Assembly: GCA_018136815.1 (NCBI GenBank)
Contig: CM030944.1
Coordinates: forward strand, 2,333,834-2,397,833
Reading direction: 5' to 3'
DNA from: Isochrysis galbana
Taxonomy: Eukaryota; Haptophyta; Isochrysidales; Isochrysidaceae
Length of the DNA stretch: 64,000 bases
This document shows, in pieces, positions 10,701 through 17,557 of the stretch (positions within the stretch are counted from its first letter, which is position 1; each line of letters starts with the position of its first letter). The notes under the pieces were generated by a model. The model was not told where the DNA came from. It saw nothing but the letters and a program-made list of their open reading frames with translations, and ran no database searches. The translations under genes and the position numbers were made by a program.

Positions 10701-12443
10701 CGTCGTCGAGCCTCCGATTCCGGGCCCGCCATCAAGTCCAGTTATTTGGCTCCGGGTACGCCGACTTCCGAAGAGATGAGAGCGGCCCTGGCGGAAGATC
10801 CGTTCGTAGAGCCACCCCTAGGTTCAGGAGAGACGGTCAATCACGAGCCATCAGGCCAAGGGTCGCCTCCGCCGGCCGTCGCCTCAGGCCCCATTGCCGA
10901 CGATGATTCGTGTTCCAGTTCTGTCGCTCCCGCTCCCGCTCAGCAATCCAAGATGTTTCGCCGTTTCGTCGTTCACGATGGGCTCGTCTACTATCGCACC
11001 GTCCTTGACTCCACCGACCCGGACTCGCTAGTGCTCTATGTTCCGCCCTTGTTGCGGTCTCGCTACCTCTTTGCCTACCACGATCGCTCCGGTCACCTCG
11101 GAGTTTCTCGAATGTCTGGTCTTCTTCGTACTCGGGTATACTGGCCTGGCATGTCTTCCGACGTTGCATCCTACGTCCGGGAATGCCACGAGTGCACCCT
11201 CGCCAAGCCGCTACCTAGGGCTCTAGCGTCGCCCTCCGGTCTCTCTGTGGGTACCTACCCCTTTGATGTGGTCTACTGCGACGTGCTCTCGCTGGCTCCC
11301 ACTCACAACTTCGTGCCTGGAGTCTCGGGTTACGACAAGCTGGTCGTCTTCATCGACTCGCTCACTCGATGGATTGAGGCTGAGCCGTCGAATGGGGATC
11401 CCTCGTCGGAAGTAGCCTTGGACATGTTCATCCGCTTGATTGTGACGCGTTATGGAGTCCCTAGGCAGCTTCGGACCGACGCCGGTTCGAATCTTTGTTC
11501 GGTTCTTGTTTCGCGTATTCTGGAACTCACCGGGACTGATTTGTCGAGTACAGAGCCGTACCGACATGAAGGTGTAGGCTTCGTCGAACGCGCTCAGCAA
11601 ACGCTCATCCGTTTGATGCGCGCCTCGAATGAGGGTGGCAGCCATTGGGTCGACCATTTGCCGTTCCTACTCCTCTCGTTGAGGGCTTCCTCCGGTCGTG
11701 TCACCTCCCGGTCTCCAGCGTCTTTGATCTTTGGGCGTGAGCTGCGTCTGCCCGCTCAACTCTCTGATCCGAAGACCGTTTCGCCAACTGCTCTCGAGGC
11801 GGCGTCCGCCGACGTTCGCTCGTACGCATCCAGGCTCAATGCGAGCCTCCGCCTCTCTTGGTCCAGCGCTCTCGAGGCTACCCTAGCCGCTCAGGCTGAG
11901 TCAGTCCGTGACGCTACCATCAAGTCTCAAAGACCAGCTCGTTTCGAACCTGGGGATCGCGTCTGCATGCGATTACCAGGCCACGCCAACAAGTTGCAAT
12001 TCATCTACTCGGGTCCCTACCGCGTCGTAGAGGCTCTGTCCGACACTAGGTACCGACTCCGTGATTTGGAGAACCGGTTAGTCAAGGAGGAGGTGCATAT
12101 CTCGAACCTCCGGCCGTATCATACTTTCGTTGATGAAGAGCCGCTGGCTGACGACGAGTACATCGTTGAAAAGTTGCTCGATCGTCGTAGCCATGGCGAT
12201 TCTATCGAGTACCTCGTGAAGTGGCGTGGCTATGCTCTTCGAGAAGCCACCTGGGAGCCTCGTTCCGAGTTGCTCCGTCGTTGTTCTGATTTGCTTGATG
12301 ATTATGATCGCTCCGTCGAAGAGACTTGTCCAGAAGATGTTGAGTCCCCGGAAGCAACTTCTTCGTCGGCCAGGGATACTCCTCTTCCTCCCGTTCTCGA
12401 TGCGCCGTCTTCGCGCACTCGCTCCAGGCTCCACTCTCGTTGA
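4794..12443 (+). CDS. pol: TE1 Pol polyprotein: methyltransferase - protease - RT - RNase H - integrase - chromodomain
   Basis: Open for 2549 codons after the gag UAG; probably made only as Gag-Pol. Residues are counted from 4794. First comes a Ser/Pro-rich linker (1-400). Then: a phage-type cytosine methyltransferase-like domain (~484-672); retropepsin with DTGAGPS (Asp at ~1097) and LLLGNDF; reverse transcriptase (~1450-1690) with FCVDYRDTN and YLDD (~1626); RNase H beginning KTDGAS (Asp ~1792) and ending DADGLSRL; integrase with H-x-H...C-x2-C zinc finger and catalytic Asp (~2163), Asp (~2229), Glu (~2265), the last two 35 residues apart; and a C-terminal chromodomain (~2454-2515, YIVEKLLDRR...YLVKWRGYALREATWEP). 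The chromodomain would steer integration to modified histones in related elements. No break was seen in the frame. Confidence 0.92.
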   Translation, partial: GSGGVPVLQTLAENIAGGGPERHHHHPDPIPTSLGEKSCQRGDSPPVSSSIQSSTVGAASPAEAPAGRLSRKPESTLDPGSWKQVCPGDSRDPTLRNSCTSTSSSITPHAIRMLGADSRSLPLLESISTDTMLSSVSSNSPRSFVASSSLDSPPDGPAQGGGLGGFDASSVSSFRKRTVVKPSRAVDSVSSSALGSMDRSDVAAAAYENVVAALPVSALSRRDPSGDLSPKGHSRSRSADESSLSTVGSRAVEAETSVSSSPLSPVRYISPSSCSFSRLEVAPVLVSDLVPDPEGSASGVDEVEGSKGAAAFRAHAVVTPASGDAGAVDYDPTSRTTWTPASPLSLGSPEDPHSRDRPPGPTPFRSSPPKLEGDDPLPLNSTAEAIHRIAVVGCSSAAKSTEAARAPTRELQMLAASRARASGSSVILPRHLAEAALALRRPDASTHASPSAVLPTHFDELCAELAAIHDAVTFDAAEGIPPPRVLVVGEASGVVSSMFLLAGAHVATCDLRPSEIDYIPHFCGDALHIQNLGWDLVVAHPPCTYLSAVSCQWLDREPGRRQALESAARVFLAMASADAPFVAVENPRMHAEASALVGGLRPRQFVQPWQHGTGHQKATGLYLTASLPPLQPSKIVEGRLSAMADLSPSPHRGALRSRTYVGIAGAMAAQWMPVLRRYARKAKASRSLDFTVDWAISQAAASLRERPSLCSTGFELAEPRTALARFMEGRGEAASSSHLTPPSGSPVSDSVVVISDAGPVADASRLLHRKDSETNASQDGTVAEVDCFTPWEWPMKDRSTTPGPPNTVKKRRSKWQVFDRDVISGVHRWRDVTPSIAQEIAEQAAAAEPSEPPILSRLGSQGINALSPSASFTAGDEGVAEPTGSVVAERPLENGDVGPDSGEDDTPEMPEHRSMQTLETKPSDAADGEGTPQALCGDGAAARGLSAAGFSELSKLPKTDLQKSLEKEWSRQMDQPRHPTDRRGLGYDGVPNPSNSAKASPYSSIPFVPQTVAAAIERVPHVDESSPSRLASNPTTLSPGAGTSLPVESIADTPPPLYPRHCLYVRDLVVCRADGDRAAQGFVLPDVALTVNSTLADTGAGPSVITTALLDRLPEDACVERVSDATVPNLHGPDGLLLITRGRASLVFSLSGRLFRHSFAVIEGNAMLLLGNDFLAAHSATISLDAASSEGSLRLRPASGDAEDSSRVLSECVVRVSTAPPPVADSGFVGAISMSPGQPLTVDFLERSTATREIPAGSEGEAAADARQPLYTPLFESADEFAAKAPASTSSEYLLYTEQAVTIPAFHRATIWVRVPLALRDHSDCAMLVDRLPNREALDSSPLVMPTVVTPTDDHRIAVTIVHTGVDALTLPSLHPIASLQVRFKLHRGWTPTGSEGDGDPVTALSEEQRALLDSATIDPDRLLSDDQREEVRQLLARRIKAFALHPGAPNHTHVLEVELPLNPGAVPHRHAPSRVGRAGELIIEEEVAKMEAAGIIRKSNSAWASRVVLVSKKDGSVRFCVDYRDTNAKLRVEDSPLPLIVEAIDRLASGQGPLSSLFLCTLDLASGFWGIPIKESHKHITAFTTHRGKYEFNFLPFGIQSGPSYMCRLMDIVLGALAWEICMPYLDDVGIWSTGVGPSEEARAQASFEQMLHRLDLVLERLEWAGLTCKMSKCVFFATSTEYLGHVVSREGLKMDPKKVAAVADIDPSSINSLEAVRSFLGLCSYYRRFIRQFAAKAAPLTALTRKGCDVAKESQSEECRRAIQELKTAITSEPVLTPPRDDRPFIVKTDGASKLGIAGILSQLGDDNRERVVGYYARSLTSAERHWTVTEIELLAALESIRNWRPYLWGRRFKLVVDHSALRWLHTMKDQVSGGPASRLTRWALKLAEYRFDVEHKPGAVHQDADGLSRLASLEPEHEDEPLAGPASLAVREPGSESLAEHERSHPVAAITRSVATARGLQALDRSRRRASDSGPAIKSSYLAPGTPTSEEMRAALAEDPFVEPPLGSGETVNHEPSGQGSPPPAVASGPIADDDSCSSSVAPAPAQQSKMFRRFVVHDGLVYYRTVLDSTDPDSLVLYVPPLLRSRYLFAYHDRSGHLGVSRMSGLLRTRVYWPGMSSDVASYVRECHECTLAKPLPRALASPSGLSVGTYPFDVVYCDVLSLAPTHNFVPGVSGYDKLVVFIDSLTRWIEAEPSNGDPSSEVALDMFIRLIVTRYGVPRQLRTDAGSNLCSVLVSRILELTGTDLSSTEPYRHEGVGFVERAQQTLIRLMRASNEGGSHWVDHLPFLLLSLRASSGRVTSRSPASLIFGRELRLPAQLSDPKTVSPTALEAASADVRSYASRLNASLRLSWSSALEATLAAQAESVRDATIKSQRPARFEPGDRVCMRLPGHANKLQFIYSGPYRVVEALSDTRYRLRDLENRLVKEEVHISNLRPYHTFVDEEPLADDEYIVEKLLDRRSHGDSIEYLVKWRGYALREATWEPRSELLRRCSDLLDDYDRSVEETCPEDVESPEATSSSARDTPLPPVLDAPSSRTRSRLHSR
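6243..6810 (+). other. Phage-type DNA cytosine methyltransferase-like domain inside TE1 Pol
   Basis: The segment has the order of motifs of small C5-type methyltransferase-like proteins common in bacteriophages. A Rossmann glycine motif (VLVVGEASGVVSSMF) is followed by an acidic strand (ATCDLRPSEIDYIPHF..D). Then comes the catalytic-type PPC in AHPPCTYLS (Cys codon 6420-6422) and ENP (6546-6554) in the position of the ENV motif. A QPWQHGTGHQKATGLYL block and a C-terminal RSRTYVGIAGAMAAQW block follow. All key residues appear present, so it may be catalytically competent; the target sequence is unknown. In phage proteins the equivalent text is V(A)C(E)FSG..., HPPCTYLS, VENP and RSRTYPGIA. I recognise this from general knowledge, not from a search. 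Confidence 0.8.
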
Positions 12444-12827
12444 TCCCATGTCTTGGGTAAGGGACCCGTCCCCCTAGGCTAGCCCCACGCCTCGGCTAGG
12501 GCTCCGAGTTCAAGAGCGAATCATGGAGGTGATGAACGCGTGCTGCCTGCGCTCTACACCCGGCGCAACACCCGAGCAAAGCTCCTGTAAAAGGAGAAGT
12601 GGGTGGGGCAGTGCGTACGAAAGAGGCCGCCGCGTTAAGCCGCCGATTTCGTGCTCGCTTTGGATCCAAAGGGTGTTCTTGTCTCCACGTTCGCTCGCTA
12701 TGTTTCGTTGCTTCTTGTTCCGATTCTGACCTCTGGTCAGCTCAGGTTCCAGGTTCCAGGTCTCTGTTTCCAGGTTCACGCTCGACATCGGGAGACGTCT
12801 CGATCTTAGTCGGGGGGTGTCGCATTC
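12444..12827 (+). other. TE1 3' non-coding region with polypurine tract
   Basis: This follows the pol stop (TGA 12441-12443) and holds no reading frame of note. It ends in GGGGGG (12822-12827) directly before the LTR start TGTCGC. That is the expected place of the polypurine tract that primes plus-strand DNA synthesis. Confidence 0.7.
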
Positions 12828-12963
12828 ATCCTAGATGATGCGATTTCCAGGCTCTTGTTTCCAGGTCCTTCGCCGTGCGGCCACACGGTGAAGCTCAGGT
12901 ACATCTAGGTTGGTAGGGTTCGTCCCTAGCAATCTAGAATTCGAGTTCTCGTTTCGTTCCTTC
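12828..12963 (+). repeat. TE1 3' LTR, first 136 nt only
   Basis: It matches the sequence from 888 onward essentially base for base until the run of Ns starts at 12964. Confidence 0.85.
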
Positions 12964-13063
12964 NNNNNNNNNNNNNNNNNNNNNNNNNNNNNNNNNNNNN
13001 NNNNNNNNNNNNNNNNNNNNNNNNNNNNNNNNNNNNNNNNNNNNNNNNNNNNNNNNNNNNNNN
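12964..13063. other. Assembly gap (100 N)
   Basis: Exactly 100 Ns, the usual placeholder for a gap of unknown size. Left of it is the 3' LTR of TE1; right of it is the interior of TE2 pol on the other strand. The rest of the TE1 LTR and the RT, RNase H and integrase of TE2 are missing here, so the join may not be genuine. Confidence 0.95.
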
Positions 13064-16000
13064 AGGTTCATGGGTATTAGGAGGTACTCGGAGCCACAAG
13101 ACGCCGGCGCTTTGGGCGGCAAACTCATCGGCCGTGTTGAAGAGCGGCTCGGAGACTAGCTGGTTGTCGTTTTCGGCGGCTTGCGGCCCCTCGGAAGAAG
13201 TCAGTCGTGATTGGGTTCGCGGAGGTCGGACAGACCTGTGCACAAGTCATGCTGACAGGGACCACCGCTATCGGTGACGTCGAGACGCGAAAGATCGCGG
13301 AGCGTCGGGGCTTGGACTGCCATTAACCTCAAGAGGAGCCACCGTGGATGGGGCACCGAGGGTGATAGAGCCGTCCGCGCTGTCGGAGGCGAGCTGAATC
13401 GAAGCGGCGTGCGTAGCTAAGAAGTCGTTCCCGAGCAGTAGCATCGGGTTGCCTTCAATCACCATGAACGTATGACGAAAGAGAAATCCACCGACGGAGA
13501 AAACGATTCGAGCCTTGCCTCGCGTGATAAGAGGTAGGCCGTCTGGGCCATGGAGCGGTGTCACTACGGCTTGCGGCAGCCGCTCGACGCATGCGTCGTT
13601 GGGTAGGCTGGACAAGAGGGAAGTGGTCACGACCGACGGGCCAGCTCCGGTGTCAGCGAGTGTGCTGTTGACCGTGAGGGCGGAGTCGGCTAAGATTACT
13701 CCTTCTTTGCCGGCAGCCTCGCCGGAGCGGCAGACCATTAGATCTCGAACATATAGACAATGCCTTGGGTAGGCAGATGGTAGGGTATCCACGACGCTCT
13801 CCGGCCGGTGCGCGGTCACGTGTGCAATGGTGTCGGACAGGGACGGGGTTGGTCGCCAGCGTCGTTGCTCGGGTGAATTCGTCGTCAAACTGGTCGTCGT
13901 CTCTTCGGGTACTCCGACTGCCGCTATCGTGGCAGAGGGCCTAGAGGGGTCGTCCTCGTTGGTAGCGGTACAGGGTGATAGCTTGGGACTAGTGTAGCCC
14001 AGGCCTCTCTTGTCGGTGGGGTGCCTCGGGTGGTCGGACATCTTTTCCCAATCTTTCTCGAGACGGGCTTGGGCTTCTGTCTTGGGTCTTCGAACTAATG
14101 AGGCTAGCTCTTCGGCGCGGATGCCTTTGGCTTCCACGAACTCGATCGGCGCTCGGACGGCAGCGGCGAGGTCGGATTCCTCGTCGGCGTTTCGTCCGGC
14201 TAGAGCTTGCGCTCTTATTTCGTCAGCGGTTTCGAGCGTGACGTTGGACCATTTCTGGTCCCCGTTCACTCCGAATGATTGCCATTGTTGGCGCCGCTTC
14301 CGGAGAGTCGTCGGCGTCGTCGGACGCGGCGAGCTCGCGCGTGCCGGAGCGGGGCGGTCCATGGAGAGAATGGGTCGTGGAGTGTAGACTCGGAGGCGTG
14401 GAGTGGCGTGTCGTTGTCGTGGTTATCGTGGGTTTCTTTTTGGTCTTCGTGGTTGTCTGACTCGGGAGTAGCTGGACGGGAAACAACGGGGTCGGAAGAA
14501 ACTTCACTCGTTTCCCTCCCCTCTCATAACGATGAAGAGCCGACCACGGCTCGTAGGCGGTAGCCTCGGTCGAGCTAAGTGAAGGCCGGTCCAATAGGCT
14601 GCACCGCGCGCAAGCGAGTAGCTCTAACGCGGACAATTTCTTCGTCGACGTCTGGTCTCGCTGTTGGCTCAAATGTCGAAGAAGAACCGGCATCCAATGG
14701 ATCGCCATCGCTCCAGCTACACCGACGTAGGTGCGGCTGCGAAGAGCGCCACGGTGCGGTGAAGGAGAGAGGTTAGCCATGGCCGACTCACGGCCATCCA
14801 CGACGCAAGTTGGCTGGAGGGGCGGCAGCCCTTTGGTGAGGTACAACCCGGTGGCTTTCTGGTGTCCAGTGCCGTGCTCCCAGGGTTGGACGAATTGGGT
14901 CGGGGTCAACCCCCGACTAAACGGCGAGCTTCCGCATGCATCCGAGGGTTCTCGACCGCTACAAACGGAGCAGTGGCGGAGGCCATTGACTTGAAGACGC
15001 GAGCGGCCGACTCAAGAGCGGCACGACGTCCGGGTTCTTGGGAGAGCCATTGACTGCTGACAGCGGAGAGGTACGTGCAGGGCGGGTGGGCGATGACTAG
15101 GTCCCAACCTAGGTTTTGGACATGAAGCGCGTCGCCTTGGAAGTGGGGCACGTAATCGATCTCGGAAGGATACAAATCGCACGTAGCTACATCAGCACCG
15201 GCGAGTAGGAACATGGAGGAGACGACGCCGCTCGTCTCGCCAACGACGAGAACGCGTGGTGCGTGACAGCCAGACGTCAGCCCGTCTTGGACTCGTTGAT
15301 TCATCTTCGTGAGCTCAGCGCAAAGCTCATCGAAGTGCTTGGGTAGCGCGGCGGCAGGCGAGGCTAGGGTGCCATTGCGAGGCCGGCGAAGCTCTTGGGC
15401 TGCCTCCGTGAGGTGCCGAGGTAATACCACCGCAGAGCCGCTCGCTCGTGCACGAAGAGAGGCGAGAGCGTGGAGAGCGGGTGACGGGGTATCATCACGG
15501 GTGCCGACATCGGAGTTGTTTTGAGAGGAATCGAAGGGCTGGATCGCGGACGCATTGATCGCTGCCACGCGCATGATGGTGGTGGCAGTGGTATCGAGAG
15601 GCAGGCAGTGCTCGGAGGCGGCGACCGGTGGCCGCAGCGACGTAGGACGAATGGAAGAAGACTCGGATATCGACGACGTAGAGACGGGCTCGGAGGACGG
15701 GATTGACGAAGAAACTCGGGGAAGTGGGGTGTCGGACGGCGGCGACGGACGCCGCGGCCGCGAGACCACCGGTGAGAGACATGAAGGACATGGCTCAGGG
15801 ACTCGGTTGGGCTGGCTCAATGGGCGTAGAAGCTCGGTTTGGGAGGCCGCCGTTCCTCGACGTGCAGAGGAGTTGTGGTCACTCTCCATGGTCACGTCGG
15901 AAGAGGAGACGTCGTTGCATTCTGTCGTCGGCGGGGTCGGCGCCGGCGAAAGAAGGGACGTGGCTGTCGTAGAAGCCGGCTGCGGGGAAGGCTGGGGCCA

Positions 16001-17557
16001 GGGTGGTGGCTCTGCGGCAGCGGCTGGCGTGGGTAGTGGCCGAAGAGGTTCTGCAATGCGAAGCATTCTTCGGAGGACTTGGCTCGGGCTAGCGGGTGGA
16101 TGGACCGCTGAAATTACGGTGGATTCAGACTCGAATTCGGAAGACTCGGCGACTTGAGAGGGGCTAGGAGACGGCTGTTCAAGCTCCTCCAGGGCTCTCG
16201 GTTGATGGGGTGGCGTGGGAACGCCGGTGGTCGACCGCGGACTCCGCGGTGACGTTAATTTGTACTCGGACTCGGACTCGTCGTTTCTGGCGTGCTGGAC
16301 GCCAATAACAGGGCTAACTTTCGAAATGGGAACGGACGGGGCCGGCTCAAAGGTGAAGCCCCCTGGCGTCGCAACCGTCGGTGAGGACGAAGCTGAAGCT
16401 TGTGATGACAATAGGGGCACGGTGGCCAGCACCGGTTGGCTCGGTGCGGCCGAAATCTCGGACTCGGTGACGGGCTTGATTACGCGGGCTCGGGATGCAC
16501 TGTCTTGTGCGATTGGACTCGGACTCGGAACGGAAACGGAAGGGATCGGCTCGGCGGCGTGCAGCCTGCTGGAGTGGCAGGCCGGCTGCGGCGAGACTCG
16601 GAACGGTGGCTCGGACAAGGACACAGTGGCTGTCGTCGAGGGCTTCGGCGTCAGCTTGTGTTTGGACTCGATACGCGGTGGCTCGTGAAACGGGGCTCGG
16701 TTGTGGTTGGAATTCTGGAAGTGACCGGAGATTCCAAATGACTCAGACTCGGGGCGCGGAGGACCGAAGGTGAACACTCCCGCGGAAGGAGTGGTCGTCG
16801 GAGGCTCAGTGAGTGGCTGGAGCTCCGTTAATCCTGCGGTCGACCGCGTGGTAGGACTCGGTGACGTTGTAAACTCGGACTCGGACTCGGACTCGGACTC
16901 GGATGGCTCAGAACGGGGTTTGCTCAAAACAGGCTTGGACTCGGACTCGAAAGAAAGTGGGGAAGAACCGGAGAACTGCGCCTCCATCGTCGTAGTAATG
17001 GAGACTGGTGATACCGGTGATGACTGGACTGGGCTCAGACTCGTAGATGGGCTCGCGGTGGCGTAAGACGAAGAGGGTAATTCTGAACGTGACTTGGACT
17101 CGGACTCGTACTCGGGAGACGTTTTGTGGCTCGGACATGCGAAATTTGATTTGAAGGATTGAAGGTTGGATTGGGCCTGCGGCGGCTGGATTTTCGCAGA
17201 CCGTGAGGTCTTGGACTGGGGATGCTTGAGGAGTGGCGGGGGGTAGCGGTTGAGCGGCTTGAGTTGATAGAGAGGCGGTGACGGTTGACTTGGTTTTGAG
17301 GACTCGTGCGTGATATCGAGAATCAGGATGGAATCATCGGCATTGGGAGAAATAGGGGCAATCGGCGAGGAGGCAGGAGAAAGAGGGGGATGGAGGTGGC
17401 AGGGCTTGTCTGGAACTTGGGGAATCTTGGGGTACCGGTTGGAGGCCGTAGAAGTACTCGGCCGTAGCGTAATACGATCTTTTGGTGGGTGGCGTTCAGG
17501 CCCACTACCCTGGACTGGTAGCGGGGTAACAGCGCGGACGTGGGCCCCGCCGGCGAC
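13064..17557 (-). pseudogene. pol: TE2 pol, N-terminal part, frameshifted (methyltransferase and protease regions)
   Basis: The frame following the gag UAG is open from 17557 through a Ser/Glu-rich linker (SESESESESE) into the methyltransferase-like domain (VLVVGETSGVVSSMF, AHPPCTYLS, VENPRMH). It breaks near 14908, where TE2 has five Gs in a run that has six in TE1. The domain continues in the next frame (QPWEHGTGHQKATGLYL, RSRTYVGVAGAMA) down to ~14360. A second frameshift there returns to the first frame for the retropepsin region (DTGAGPSVVTTSLL, LLLGNDFLATH). An in-frame stop at 13268-13270 follows, then the TE1-like NTADEFAAQ stretch, then the gap. Confidence 0.8.

Larger units (their letters stand above)
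888..12963 (+). mobile_element. TE1: Ty3/gypsy chromovirus with methyltransferase domain, nearly complete
   Basis: An LTR starting TGTCGCATTC occurs at 888 and again at 12828, where it follows a GGGGGG polypurine tract. Between them are gag, a UAG, then pol with methyltransferase-like domain, retropepsin, reverse transcriptase (YLDD), RNase H, H2C2/DDE integrase and a C-terminal chromodomain. The order PR-RT-RH-IN-chromodomain marks a chromovirus of the Ty3/gypsy (Metaviridae) group. The gag and pol frames are intact, so the copy looks young or active. The 3' LTR is cut by the assembly gap, so neither the second LTR end nor a target-site duplication can be read. A truncated relative lies at 51364-52682. 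Confidence 0.9.

Noticed and set aside
12510-12838. Small ORFs between pol and the 3' LTR as an env-like gene
   Set aside because: Too short, on both strands, and without signal peptide or membrane span; the region is the 3' non-coding part.
15555-16157. Long plus-strand ORFs over TE2 (such as 15555-16157 and 19583-19912)
   Set aside because: They are antisense to TE2 gag/pol, low in complexity (Gly/Arg-rich), and have no features of their own.
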